From: Streptomyces sp. NRRL S-340 | GTDB lineage: Bacteria > Actinomycetota > Actinomycetes > Streptomycetales > Streptomycetaceae | Assembly: GCF_000720185.1 (NCBI RefSeq) | Contig: NZ_JOIY01000011.1 | Span: 1 to 64,000 of the forward strand | DNA: 64,000 bases | Direction of reading: 5' to 3' | In this document: positions 8,602 through 17,194 of the stretch, in pieces | How the letters are laid out: each line of letters opens with the position of its first letter | Position numbering within the stretch: the stretch's first letter is position 1 | The notes under the pieces: generated by a model | Seen by the model: only the letters and a program-made list of their open reading frames with translations | Database searches by the model: none | Told to the model about the DNA's origin: nothing | Program-made: the position numbers and the translations under genes

Positions 8602-9429
8602 GTGAGCGAGAATCAGAACCTCCTCGCGGAGCAGCGGCGCGCCCTGATCCTCGACGAGGTCCGGCGCCGGGGCGGGGTGCGGGTCAACGAGCTGACGCGC
8701 AAGCTCGGCGTGTCGGACATGACGGTCCGCCGTGACCTGGACGCGCTGGCCCGCCAGGGCATGCTGGAGAAGGTGCACGGCGGCGCGGTCCCGGTCGTGG
8801 AAGCCAGTACGCACGAGCCCGGCTTCGAGGCCAAGTCGGGTCTGGAACTGACGGCCAAGGAGGACATCGCGCGGGCCGCCGCCGAGCTGGTGGCGCCGGG
8901 TTCGGCGATCGCCCTCTCGGGCGGTACGACGACGTATGCGCTGGCCCATCACCTGGTGGACGTGCCGGATCTGACGGTGGTCACCAACTCGGTCCGGGTC
9001 GCGGACGTCTTCCACACGGCGCAGCGCACCTCCGGCCGGCGCCAGGGCGCGGCGACCGTGGTGCTGACCGGCGGCGTGCGCACACCGTCCGACTCGCTGG
9101 TGGGCCCGGTGGCCGACCAGGCCATCGCGGCGCTCCACTTCGACGTGCTCTTCCTCGGGGTGCACGGGATATCGGCCGAGGCCGGTCTGTCGACGCCGAA
9201 CCTCGCGGAGGCGGAGACGAACCGGCGGCTGGTGCAGTCCGCGCGGCGTGTCGTGGTGGTCGCCGACCACACCAAGTGGGGTGTGGTGGGGCTGAGTTCG
9301 TTCGCGACGCTGGAGCAGGTGGACACCCTGGTGACGGACGCCGGACTGCCGGCGGGGGCGCGCACCGAGATCCCGGAACACCTGCGGCTGGTGGTGGCGG
9401 GCGAGGCCGTGGAGGGCTCAGCCGACTGA
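8602..9429 (+). CDS. DeoR/GlpR-family transcriptional regulator
   Basis: A 275-residue repressor: an N-terminal DeoR helix-turn-helix (residues 8-60; VRVNELTRKLGVSDMTVRRD) followed by the DeoRC sugar-phosphate sensor domain (about 78-240) with the ALSGGTTTYALAHHL and VVTNSVRVADVF motifs that form the phosphate-binding site. Members sense phosphorylated sugars and repress nearby carbohydrate genes. The GTG start has a GAAAGGAACCGGAG ribosome region. The flanking genes (membrane hydrolase, cysteine-synthase-like enzyme) are not obvious sugar genes, so its regulon is not evident from context. Confidence 0.92.
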   Translation: MSENQNLLAEQRRALILDEVRRRGGVRVNELTRKLGVSDMTVRRDLDALARQGMLEKVHGGAVPVVEASTHEPGFEAKSGLELTAKEDIARAAAELVAPGSAIALSGGTTTYALAHHLVDVPDLTVVTNSVRVADVFHTAQRTSGRRQGAATVVLTGGVRTPSDSLVGPVADQAIAALHFDVLFLGVHGISAEAGLSTPNLAEAETNRRLVQSARRVVVVADHTKWGVVGLSSFATLEQVDTLVTDAGLPAGARTEIPEHLRLVVAGEAVEGSAD

Positions 9430-9508
9430 GGCCCGAGGGGGCCGCCCGCCGGCCGGGCCGAAGGGGCGGCGGGTCGGCCGGGCGGCGGTCGGTGGGACTG
9501 TCCCCGGC

Positions 9509-10633
9509 TCAGCGCGGCCAGGTGCCGGTGGTCAGGAACGCGTCGATCGTCGCGGTGTACGGCGCGCTGTCCAGACCCTGCTCGGCCAGCCAGGTGTCCG
9601 AGTAGTACTTGTCGAGGTAGCGGTCGCCCGGGTCGCACAGGAGCGTGACGACACTTCCCCGGCGCCCCTGCTCCCGCATCTCGGCGACGATCTTCAGGGC
9701 GCTCCACAGCCCCGTGCCGGTGGAGCCGCCGGCCTTGCGGCCGATGACCCGCTCCAGGGCGCGGACGGCGGCGACGGCGGCGGCGTCGGGCACCTTCATC
9801 ATCCGGTCGATGGCGCCGGGAACGAAGCTCGGTTCCATGCGCGGGCGGCCGATGCCCTCGATGCGTGAGCCGCGCTCGCAGGTGACGTCCGCGTCCCCGG
9901 TGGTCCAGCCCTCGAAGAAACAGGAGTTGTCCGGGTCGGCGACGCAGACGCGGGTGTCGTACTGCATGTAGTGGACGTAGCGCGCGAGGGTGGCGGAGGT
10001 GCCGCCGGTGCCCGCGGTGGCGACGATCCACGCGGGCTCGGGGAACCGTTCCAGCTCCAGCTGCCGGAAGACGGATTCGGCGATGTTGTTGTTGCCCCGC
10101 CAGTCCGTGGCCCGCTCGGCGTAGGTGAACTGGTCCATGTAGTGGCCGCCGGTGTCCACCGCCAGCCGCGCCGCGGCCTCGTACATCGTGCGCGGGTCGT
10201 CCACGAAGTGGCAGCGCGCGCCGTGGAACTCGATCAGACGGCACTTCTCCGCGCTCGTCGTACGCGGCATCACCGCGATGAAGGGCACTCCGATCAGCTT
10301 GGCGAAGTACGCCTCGGAGACGGCCGTCGACCCGCTGGAGGCCTCGATGACCGGGCGGTCCGGCCGGATCCAGCCGTTGCACAGGCCGTACAGGAACAGG
10401 GAGCGCGCCAGGCGGTGCTTCAGGCTGCCGGTCGGATGGGTCGACTCGTCCTTCAGGTACAGGTCGACGCCCCATTCCTCGGGCAGCGGGAAGCGGAGCA
10501 GGTGGGTGTCGGCGGAGCGGTTGGCGTCGGCCTGGACCTTGCGGACGGCCTCTTTGAGCCAGTCGCGGTAGCCGGTGTCGCTGCGGTCGACGTCGAGGGT
10601 CTCGCCGGTCCGGCGCTGCTCGGTGGTGCTCAC
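9509..10633 (-). CDS. PLP-dependent cysteine-synthase-like enzyme
   Basis: A 374-residue fold-type II PLP enzyme. The Schiff-base lysine sits in HPTGSLKHR (near residue 71), the substrate loop is [20 protein letters not shown] (asparagine of the usual SSGNT loop replaced by serine), and the PLP-phosphate loop is [15 protein letters not shown]. The family makes cysteine from O-acetylserine or performs related beta-replacements; this branch, with [11 protein letters not shown] and a long C-terminal cap ([13 protein letters not shown]), differs from CysK and CysM, so the substrate is uncertain. The GTG at 10633 was chosen for its GAGGAG site 8 nt upstream. The convergent DeoR gene ends 79 bp away. 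Confidence 0.85.
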   Translation of the reverse strand: MSTTEQRRTGETLDVDRSDTGYRDWLKEAVRKVQADANRSADTHLLRFPLPEEWGVDLYLKDESTHPTGSLKHRLARSLFLYGLCNGWIRPDRPVIEASSGSTAVSEAYFAKLIGVPFIAVMPRTTSAEKCRLIEFHGARCHFVDDPRTMYEAAARLAVDTGGHYMDQFTYAERATDWRGNNNIAESVFRQLELERFPEPAWIVATAGTGGTSATLARYVHYMQYDTRVCVADPDNSCFFEGWTTGDADVTCERGSRIEGIGRPRMEPSFVPGAIDRMMKVPDAAAVAAVRALERVIGRKAGGSTGTGLWSALKIVAEMREQGRRGSVVTLLCDPGDRYLDKYYSDTWLAEQGLDSAPYTATIDAFLTTGTWPR

Positions 10634-11067
10634 GGCCGTACTCCTCACACTGGGCTCACGGGGCCCGCGACGGCGTGTCGCACACCCTGGCGCACTCGAT
10701 GATAGACACCTTCGACACGCCTTTCACCTGCATAAACGCCACTTTGGGCGACTCAAAGGCAGCCCTGGGGCGCGACGCGCCAGAGCGCGTCGGCGGCGCA
10801 CCGCGGGCATCGGCCGGGGCGCGTGCGCGCGAGTGCTCCGGGTTCCGGCCCGCCGGGGTCCCACGTGCTCTGGTGCTGTGTGCCGAAGCGGGGCAGACTG
10901 CACCGCGCGGGACGAGCAGCCCGCCGGAGACGCACCGGGTCGGTCCCGGACGAACCGTGCCGGTTCGTGTCCCGGCGGTATCGGAGCCGGGCGTGCGGGC
11001 GTGTCCCGGCGGCGACGGGAGCCGGCGCGCGCACCAGGCGCCGGCGCGTGCAAGGGGGCGGTCAGGG
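10634..11067. other. Divergent intergenic region with an AT-richer patch
   Basis: This 434-bp spacer separates the PLP enzyme and a small unknown gene. Positions 10697-10765 are clearly less GC-rich than the surroundings and most likely contain the promoter of the PLP enzyme gene. The same frame as the downstream small gene stays open back to 10675, but the predicted peptide there is compositionally random and there is no ribosome site, so I do not call it coding. Confidence 0.4.
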
Positions 11068-11391
11068 ATGGCGGAGCCGGAGTTCACGGCCAGGGGGGTG
11101 CGGATCGCGCGGCGGCTGCGCTCGCTGACCCGGGCCGGGCGGGTGCGGATCAGCGACGGCAGGCTGGAGCTGCTGACCAGCTACGGCAGCGAGATCGACA
11201 GCGCGCCGATCCGTGCGGTGCGCGCGTCCAGGCCGTGGCTGGCCCCGGAGGACCGGGCGCTGGCCGACCTCAACGGCCACCGGTACGTCCTCACCCTCGC
11301 CGCGGACGACCCCCCGCCCGGGGAGCCGGGGCCGCCTGCCGCCGAGCGGTTCGTCGAGGCGGTCCGCCGGGCGGCGGGACGGGACGGCTGA
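11068..11391 (+). CDS. Small conserved protein of unknown function
   Basis: A 107-residue soluble protein, MAEPEFTARGVRIARRLRSL at the start, then a region with alternating hydrophobic residues (RISDGRLELLTSYGSEIDSAP) and a short helical end. I do not recognise a domain with a known function. The ATG at 11068 has an AAGGGGG ribosome site 9 nt upstream. Codon use is typical of the region, which supports it as real. It stands alone, with 194 bp before the next gene. Confidence 0.62.
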   Translation: MAEPEFTARGVRIARRLRSLTRAGRVRISDGRLELLTSYGSEIDSAPIRAVRASRPWLAPEDRALADLNGHRYVLTLAADDPPPGEPGPPAAERFVEAVRRAAGRDG

Positions 11392-11585
11392 GCGTCGGAA
11401 GGTGACTCGAAGTTGCGGTACCGAACCCCTTGCGCCACGCTGGTCTCACGTCACTCTGGGTTTACCGGCGATAACGCTGCGAACCAGCCCGCCGGCCACG
11501 ACAGCAGGCGGCAGTGTCACGCAGGCGCCCTGCTGCATCCGAAACGTCGTGTTCTTCCGGACCTCAACGTCGGGGAGTCGCAGCC

Positions 11586-12128
11586 GTGATCAGTCACCCA
11601 AGCAGGCACTGCACGGTGGAGCTCCAAGCCCTGCCGTCGCGGATCGGCCAGGTCCGCAGAATCGTATCGGCGCACTTGCGCTACTGGCATCTGGACCCTC
11701 TGATAGACCGGGCCGCGCTCGGTGTGACGGAGTTGCTGACCAACGTCCACCAGCACGCCCGGCCCGACAAACTGTGCACCGTCGAGCTGGAGTTGCTCCT
11801 CGACCGGCTCACCGTCTCCGTACGCGACCACGATCCACGTCTTCCCGTGGTGGAGGACATGGGCGAGATCGCACCGCTGGCCACCGAGGGCCGGGGGCTC
11901 GCGATGGTGGCCGCGATGAGCGAGAGCTGGGGCGCTCGCCCGGACGGCGAGGAGGGCAAGGTGGTGTGGTTCACCCTGCCCACGGCCGCCGGCCCGGTCG
12001 GGGTGCCCGCACGGGTACCGCGGCTGGTGGGCGGGGAGCAGTCCATGCCCCGGTTCACCGAGGTCGGCCCCGCCCTCGACGGCACGCGCCCCGCGCACGC
12101 TCCCGCCCGGTCGGCCGTTGTCGGCTGA
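11586..12128 (+). CDS. ATP-binding protein, HATPase anti-sigma-factor type
   Basis: A 180-residue protein with a single GHKL/HATPase_c_2 domain (residues 8-135): N-box ALGVTELLTNVHQHA, a D-containing G1 segment VRDHDPRLPVV, and the G2 segment TEGRGLAMVAAMS. This is the RsbW/SpoIIAB-like ATPase type that is greatly expanded in Streptomyces and in most cases binds sigma factors or anti-anti-sigma factors. It has a 45-residue extension rich in Pro and Ala. The start is GTG at 11586 behind GGGGAG. No partner sigma factor or STAS gene is adjacent, so its target is not visible. A 42-bp perfect palindrome lies 43 bp after the stop codon. Confidence 0.88.
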   Translation: MISHPSRHCTVELQALPSRIGQVRRIVSAHLRYWHLDPLIDRAALGVTELLTNVHQHARPDKLCTVELELLLDRLTVSVRDHDPRLPVVEDMGEIAPLATEGRGLAMVAAMSESWGARPDGEEGKVVWFTLPTAAGPVGVPARVPRLVGGEQSMPRFTEVGPALDGTRPAHAPARSAVVG

Positions 12129-12171
12129 CCGGGCGGTGAGGACGCACGAGGACGCGACCGCCGGCCGCCCA

Positions 12172-12213
12172 GGCCGTTTCGGTGGCCCACCGCGGTGGGC
12201 CACCGAAACGGCC
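12172..12213. repeat. Perfect 42-bp palindrome (probable terminator)
   Basis: The arms (20 nt each, beginning GGCCGTTTCGGTGGCCCACC) are exact reverse complements around a central GC, so the whole 42 bp is a perfect palindrome. RNA from either strand would fold into a very stable hairpin. There is no T-tract, but Streptomyces terminators often lack one. It lies after the HATPase gene and immediately before the remnant of a broken dehydrogenase gene, so it may also mark the joint of the deletion that removed the gene's 5' half. Confidence 0.7.
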
Positions 12214-12283
12214 GCGGGCTGCCGCGGCGGGTGCGCGGCCGGCCGCCGGTGGCGGCGGCGGTCACAGGGCGCCCGCCTCGCCC

Positions 12284-12773
12284 GGTCTGTGCGCGGTCAT
12301 CGCCGCCGGGGAACCGGGCGCCGAGCGTGCCGTCGCGATGAGCCGGCACCAGAACCGCCGGAAGCGGCCCTGGAGTTCAGCGGCACCCCCCTCGTCGCCG
12401 AGCGCGGCGAGGGGGGCGCCCGCGTGCGGGAGCCGGCCCGCGGCACCGGCGCCGACTCGGTGCCGGAGTGCGTCGGCACCCCCGGTCCATGCGGCAGGCG
12501 CTGCGATGCACCCGGCCCGGCGGCGGTGTCGGCTTCGTCGGGGTGCCGCACGGCGCGGGGACCGACGGTCAGGAACTGTTCTTCTCCCCCGTCGGGCCGC
12601 GCGGTGGCCCGGCCCCGGTGCGGGCCCTCCTGCAGGACCTGATGGAACGGGTGCTCGACGGCCGTATCGATCCGGGCGGGGTCTTCGATCCGGCCCTCCC
12701 GCTGGAGGAGGCGGCCGAGGGCTACCGGGGCATGGACGAACGCCGCGCGATCGAGACGCTGCTGCGGCCCTGA
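12284..12773 (+). pseudogene. Remnant of a zinc-binding alcohol dehydrogenase
   Basis: Only the C-terminal half of a medium-chain zinc dehydrogenase remains, spread over three reading frames. From 12284 one frame reads GLCAVIAAGEPGAERAVAMSRHQ (Rossmann fold beta-2 region); near 12360 the match jumps to another frame reading ALEFSGTPLVAERGEGGARVRE and GADSVPECVGTP; near 12480 it jumps again to SMRQALRCTRPGGGVGFVGV and runs to the stop through EEAAEGYRGMDERRAI. The catalytic domain (about 170 residues with the zinc ligands) is absent. At least two frameshifts plus the 5' truncation make it non-functional. The perfect palindrome at 12172-12213 sits just upstream. Confidence 0.85.
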
Positions 12774-12834
12774 GCGCGCAGCGCGCTCACGAGGCCGCCG
12801 TGCCCCGCCGGCGGACCGGCCGGCCCGGTCCGGG

Positions 12835-14073
12835 TCAGGTCAGTGCCGCCAGCGGGTCGTCCAGGACCGGCTGCCAGGCCAGCTCGGCCGCGCCGACCAG
12901 ACTGTTGTGGGCCAGCGTGCAGGGCAGGATGGGGACCCCGCCGCTCTGCCCCCACAGACTGCGGTCGGCGACGACCGCCCGCAGCCGGCCGGGATCGGCG
13001 TCGAGCAGGGCGCGGTGCAGTCCGCCGAGGATGATCCGGTCCGGGTTGAGGATGTTCACCAGACCGGCGAGCCCGAGGCCCAGGCGGTCGATCAGCGCGG
13101 CGGTGGCCGTGCGGACGGCCGGGTCGTCGTAGTGGCCCCGGATCAGGTCCTCGGCCTGCTTCAGCAGCGACACCTCGGGGCCCGGTTCCCGGCCCGCGGC
13201 GGTGAGGAAGGCCAGCGGGTCGGCCTCCACGTCCAGGCAGCCGCGGCTGCCGCAGTGGCAGGGCCGGCCCTCGGGGTTCACGGTGAGGTGGCCGACCTCC
13301 AGCGCCAGCCCCGAACTGCCGGTGTGCAGCCGCCCGTCCAGCACCAGCGCGCCGCCCACGCCCCGGTGTCCGGTGGCCACGCACAGCAGGTCGCGGGCGC
13401 CGCGTCCGGCGCCGTGCCGGTGCTCGGCGAGCGCGGCGAGGTTGACGTCGTTCGCCGCGAACGCCGGTCCGCCGATGCCGGCGTCGCGTACGCACTGGGC
13501 GAAGATCCGCCGCACGGGGGCGCCCGCGGGCCAGGCGAGGTGGAGCGGGTTCAGGGCCGTGCCGTCCGGTTCGGCGACCGCGGAGGGCACGGCGAGGCCC
13601 GCGCCGACGCAGCGCCGCCCGGTGGCCCGCAGCAGCCCGGCGCCCGCCTCGACGACCGAGCCGAGCACCTTGGCCGGGTCGGCGTCGACGGTCTCGCAGC
13701 CCGGCGCGGTCGCCACGATCCGGCCGCCGAGTCCCACCAGGGCGGCCCGGAAGCCGTCCGCGTGCACCTGGGCGGCCAGGGCCACAGGACCCTCGTTCGC
13801 GACCGTGAGCCGGTGCGAGGGCCGCCCCTGCGAACCGGCCGCCGCCCCCGGCCGGGCGTCCACCCGGATCAGACCCAGCGCCTCCAGCTCGGCGGCGACC
13901 GCACCGGCCGTCGCCCGGGTCACGCCCAGTTCGGCGGTGAGCACGGCGCGGGTCGGGGCGCGTCCGGTGTGCACCAGCTCCAGGGCGGGTCCGAGCGCAC
14001 CGCGCCCCCGGTCCAGCCGCGTCCTCGAGGTGGTCCCTTCCCCCGCCGCCCGGGGGTCCGCCTTGCCGCTCAT
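12835..14073 (-). CDS. ROK-family transcriptional regulator
   Basis: A 412-residue protein with an N-terminal winged helix-turn-helix (residues 25-85; PTRAVLTAELGVTRATAGAVAAELEALG) and a ROK sugar-kinase-like domain (about 95-400). The zinc site is visible as CHCGSRGCLD, with the preceding GLALEVGHLTVNP. In the NagC/XylR-like group the ROK domain senses a sugar or sugar phosphate and relieves repression. It ends with an intact DDPLAALT. No sugar transport or catabolic gene is next to it (AlkB lies upstream on the same strand), so its regulon is unknown. Confidence 0.9.
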   Translation of the reverse strand: MSGKADPRAAGEGTTSRTRLDRGRGALGPALELVHTGRAPTRAVLTAELGVTRATAGAVAAELEALGLIRVDARPGAAAGSQGRPSHRLTVANEGPVALAAQVHADGFRAALVGLGGRIVATAPGCETVDADPAKVLGSVVEAGAGLLRATGRRCVGAGLAVPSAVAEPDGTALNPLHLAWPAGAPVRRIFAQCVRDAGIGGPAFAANDVNLAALAEHRHGAGRGARDLLCVATGHRGVGGALVLDGRLHTGSSGLALEVGHLTVNPEGRPCHCGSRGCLDVEADPLAFLTAAGREPGPEVSLLKQAEDLIRGHYDDPAVRTATAALIDRLGLGLAGLVNILNPDRIILGGLHRALLDADPGRLRAVVADRSLWGQSGGVPILPCTLAHNSLVGAAELAWQPVLDDPLAALT

Positions 14074-14153
14074 GAGGCCGAGTCTCCCATGATCCGCGGG
14101 CCCGGCGGCGGGTCCGGCCGGCCGATCATGCCGCAGGTCAGCGGCGGTGCGGA

Positions 14154-14933
14154 TCAGCCCAGGTGAGCGGGGTCCGGTGCGGGCGGCCGCTCGGTGCGGG
14201 ATCCGGAGGACGAACCCTGGAACCCGCTCACCCGGAGCGTGACGTTCAGCCGCCCGGTCAGGCCCAACTCACGCGGTGCGGTGCCCCCGTGGACGCGCGG
14301 CACACCGTGGTACGCAAGCCGGGACGGGCCGCCGAACACGAACAGGTCACCGCTGCGCAGTTCGACGTCCGTGTACGGCCTCGCGCGCGTCTCGGTGTTG
14401 CCGAAGCGGAACACGCAGGTGTCCCCCAGGCTCAGCGACACCACGGGCGCGCCGGACTTCTCGTCGCTGTCGCGGTGCATGCCCATACGGGCGTCGGCGT
14501 CGTAGAAGTTGATGAGCGCGATGTCGTACGCCACCCCGCCGGCCCCGGGCGCGTCCGTGCCGGCCCCCTCCGCTCCGGGCGCGCCCCCTCCGGCGCCGTC
14601 CGTCCCGAGCGCGCCGGTTCCCAGCGCGTCCGCGACCGCGCGCCGGCCCAGCTCCCCGAGCCAGGCCGGGAACGGTTTGACCGGGGCGCCGTCACCGTCG
14701 ACCGCCGTGGGTGCGTAGCCGTACGGGTACCAGTGCCGGCCGAGGCAGACCTGCCGGGCGGTCATCGTGCCGCCGCCGGGGGTGCGCACCGTGCGCAGGC
14801 CGGCCGGCGGGCGGGCCCACTCCCGGCAGGCGGCCAGCAGCGCGCGCTGCCCGGCCGCGTCCAGCCAGTCCGGTACGTGCACGGCGCCCGGCGCGATCTC
14901 CGTACGGGAACGGGGGAACAGCTCGGCGTCCAT
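14154..14933 (-). CDS. alkB: AlkB-like alpha-ketoglutarate-dependent dioxygenase
   Basis: A 259-residue Fe(II)/2-oxoglutarate dioxygenase that repairs alkylated DNA or RNA bases by oxidative demethylation. The iron ligands are in GMHRDSDEK (HxD) and in LAYHGVPRV (distal His), and the 2-oxoglutarate arginine is in LTGRLNVTLRV. YDIALINFYDADARMG is the conserved substrate-lid strand. Between residues 100 and 135 there is a low-complexity insertion of repeated GTDGAG/GAPGAEGAG units not needed by the fold. The ATG at 14933 follows GGATGGAGG. The RlmG-like methyltransferase is transcribed divergently 127 bp away. Confidence 0.92.
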   Translation of the reverse strand: MDAELFPRSRTEIAPGAVHVPDWLDAAGQRALLAACREWARPPAGLRTVRTPGGGTMTARQVCLGRHWYPYGYAPTAVDGDGAPVKPFPAWLGELGRRAVADALGTGALGTDGAGGGAPGAEGAGTDAPGAGGVAYDIALINFYDADARMGMHRDSDEKSGAPVVSLSLGDTCVFRFGNTETRARPYTDVELRSGDLFVFGGPSRLAYHGVPRVHGGTAPRELGLTGRLNVTLRVSGFQGSSSGSRTERPPAPDPAHLG

Positions 14934-15060
14934 GCCTCCATCCTGCCCGAGCGGTCGTGAGCTGCGGTGCGGCCACCCTGTCCTCACCTTCCCGTCCGTC
15001 CCGCGACGCCCTGCGGGCGCACGACGGGAATTTGACGACAGGGCCTAGCCTGGACGCACG

Positions 15061-16206
15061 ATGAACGACCGTATGACGACTTCCTGGGGCGAGCCGGCGC
15101 TGGCCCGGTTCCCCGAGGACCCGCGCGACCGGCTGCGTGCCTGGGACGCCTCCGACGAGTACCTGCTGCGACACCTCGCAGAACAGTCCATCGACCTGTC
15201 CGGCACGGTCGTGGTCCTCGGGGACCGCTGGGGCGCGCTGGTCACGGCGCTGGCGGCGCACCGGCCGGTGCACATCACGGACTCCTACCTCGGGCAGGAG
15301 GCGGCCCGCGCCAACCTCGCCCGCAACGGGGTGGAGACCGGGGCGGTGCGCCTGCTGACCACCCAGGACCCGCCGCCCGGGCGGATCGACGTCCTGCTGG
15401 TGCGGGTGCCCAAGAGCCTCGCCCTGCTGGAGGACCAGCTGCTGCGGCTGGCACCCGGGGTGCACGCGGGCACGGTGGTGGTCGGCACCGGCATGGTCAA
15501 GGAGATCCACACCTCCACGCTGGCGCTGTTCGAGCGTGTCCTCGGCCCCACCCGGACCTCACTGGCCGAGCGCAAGGCGCGGCTGATCCTGTGCCGGCCG
15601 GACCCGGCGCTGGAACGGCCCGCGAACCCGTGGCCGTACGCGTACACGCTGCCCGACGGCGTCGGCGCGGTCTCGGGACGGCCGGTCGTCAACCACGCGG
15701 GGGTCTTCTGCGCCGACCGGCTCGACATCGGCACCCGTTTCCTCCTGGAGCACCTGCCGGACGCGCGCACCGCGCGCCGCGTGGTGGACCTGGGCTGCGG
15801 CAACGGTGTGGTGGGTACGGCGGTGGCGCTGGCGCACCCGGGTGCCGAGGTGCTGTTCACGGACGAGTCGTTCCAGGCGGTGGCGTCGGCGGAGGCGACG
15901 TACAAGGCGAACGGGGTGCCGGGGCACGCCGAGTTCCGGGTCGGGGACGGCCTGGACGGGGTGCCGGCCGGCAGCGTGGACCTGGTGCTGAACAACCCGC
16001 CCTTCCACTCGCACCAGGCGACGACGGACGCGACGGCGTGGCGGATGTTCACCGGGGCGCGGCGGGCGCTGCGCCCCGGTGGCGCGCTGTGGGTGGTCGG
16101 CAACCGGCACCTGGGCTATCACGTGAAGCTGCGCCGGCTGTTCGGCAATTGCCGGCTGGTGGCCGGCAACCCGAAGTTCGTGGTGCTGACGGCCGTCAGG
16201 AGGTAG
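15061..16206 (+). CDS. RlmG/RsmC-like class I SAM methyltransferase
   Basis: A 381-residue methyltransferase with a duplicated fold: a degenerate N-terminal half (residues 30-190) and an active C-terminal half with the SAM motif VVDLGCGNGVVGTAVAL near residue 240 and the catalytic LVLNNPPFHSHQ motif near 310, the NPPF signature of base-N methyltransferases. The architecture matches RlmG, which methylates N2 of a guanine in 23S rRNA, and RsmC for 16S rRNA. It ends FVVLTAVRR. The last 11 bp overlap the convergent aldolase gene. Confidence 0.9.
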   Translation: MNDRMTTSWGEPALARFPEDPRDRLRAWDASDEYLLRHLAEQSIDLSGTVVVLGDRWGALVTALAAHRPVHITDSYLGQEAARANLARNGVETGAVRLLTTQDPPPGRIDVLLVRVPKSLALLEDQLLRLAPGVHAGTVVVGTGMVKEIHTSTLALFERVLGPTRTSLAERKARLILCRPDPALERPANPWPYAYTLPDGVGAVSGRPVVNHAGVFCADRLDIGTRFLLEHLPDARTARRVVDLGCGNGVVGTAVALAHPGAEVLFTDESFQAVASAEATYKANGVPGHAEFRVGDGLDGVPAGSVDLVLNNPPFHSHQATTDATAWRMFTGARRALRPGGALWVVGNRHLGYHVKLRRLFGNCRLVAGNPKFVVLTAVRR

Positions 16207-17158
16207 CCGCCGCACCCGCCGTACCGAGGCCGGCCGGTGCGGCGACGCCGTCGGACGCACCGGCTGCGCCCGGCGTGCCGATGCCGTCCGAGGCGGCCCG
16301 GGCGACCGGCGTGCCGATCACGCGGATGAGGCGTTCCACCTCCCGCGCCATCGCCTCGCGGCCCACCCCCAGGTACTTGCGGGAGTCGACCGCCTCCGGG
16401 TGGGCGGCGAGGAAGTCGCGGATCGCCGCGGTCATGGCGATGTTGAGGGCGGTGCCGACGTTGACCTTGGCGATGCCGCCGGTGACGGCCGCCGTCAGTT
16501 CGCCGTCGGGCACGCCGGAGGAGCCGTGCAGGACGAGCGGGACGTCCAGCGCGCCGGCCAGGCTCTTGATGAGGTCGTGGTCGAGGGCGGCGGTGCGTTC
16601 CGTCATGGCGTGCGTGTTGCCGATGGCCACGGCCAGGGCGTCCACGCCGGAGTCGGTGACGAACGCGTGCGCCTCGGTGGGGTCGGTACGGGCGCCCGGG
16701 GCGTGGGCGTCCAGCGGCGGCCGGCCGTCCTTGCCGCCGACCTCCCCCAGCTCCGCCTCGATCCACAGCCCCCGGGAGTGCGCCCACTCGGCGGCGGCCC
16801 GGGTCGCGGCGAGGTTCTCCGCGTAGGGCAGCCGCGCCGCGTCGTACATCACCGAGCCGAAGCCCGCGTCGGCGGCCTGGCGCAGCAGGTCGTCGCTCTG
16901 CACGTGGTCGAGGTGCAGCGCGACGGGGACGGCCGCCTGTTCGGCGGCGGCGACGGCGGCGCGGGCCAGCGGCAGCAGCCGCCCGTAGCGGTACGCGACC
17001 GCGTTCTCGCTGACCTGGAGGAGGACGGGTGCGCCGGCCGCCTCGGCGCCCGCGACGACGGCCTCGATGTGTTCCAGGGTGATGATGTTGAACGCGGCGA
17101 CGGCGGAGCGCGCGGCGGCTGCGCTGCCGACCAGTTCGCCGGTGGCTGCAAGCGGCAC
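16196..17158 (-). CDS. Class II aldolase (tagatose/fructose-bisphosphate type)
   Basis: A 320-residue zinc aldolase of the GatY/KbaY type. Visible are the AFNIITLEHIEAVV start, the zinc-ligand region ALHLDHVQSDD, EAELGEVGGKDG, AVAIGNTHAM (the third zinc ligand region) and LVLHGSSGVPDGE, and the phosphate loop GIAKVNVGTALN. It cleaves a ketose bisphosphate into two triose phosphates. The last 45 residues are a low-complexity Ala/Gly/Thr/Pro tail beyond the catalytic fold. The GTG start has an AAAGGA site. It follows the SIS gene by 36 bp, so the two form an operon, as in AgaS/AgaY amino-sugar loci. Confidence 0.9.
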   Translation of the reverse strand: MPLAATGELVGSAAAARSAVAAFNIITLEHIEAVVAGAEAAGAPVLLQVSENAVAYRYGRLLPLARAAVAAAEQAAVPVALHLDHVQSDDLLRQAADAGFGSVMYDAARLPYAENLAATRAAAEWAHSRGLWIEAELGEVGGKDGRPPLDAHAPGARTDPTEAHAFVTDSGVDALAVAIGNTHAMTERTAALDHDLIKSLAGALDVPLVLHGSSGVPDGELTAAVTGGIAKVNVGTALNIAMTAAIRDFLAAHPEAVDSRKYLGVGREAMAREVERLIRVIGTPVARAASDGIGTPGAAGASDGVAAPAGLGTAGAAATS

Positions 17159-17194
17159 GGCCTGTTCCTTTCGGGAGGGGGGCGGGGCAGGAGG

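Noticed and set aside
9430..9508. GC-rich inverted stretches between the DeoR and PLP enzyme genes as a terminator
   Set aside because: The arms match only partly and several alternative folds are equally likely, so I do not assign a precise hairpin.
10675..11067. An upstream extension of the small gene at 11068
   Set aside because: The frame stays open but the sequence has no conserved look and no ribosome site; the ATG at 11068 has a clear one.
16196..16340. The Ala/Gly/Thr-rich tail of the aldolase as a separate gene or repeat
   Set aside because: It is in frame with the aldolase and reads through without a stop; it is better described as a low-complexity tail.
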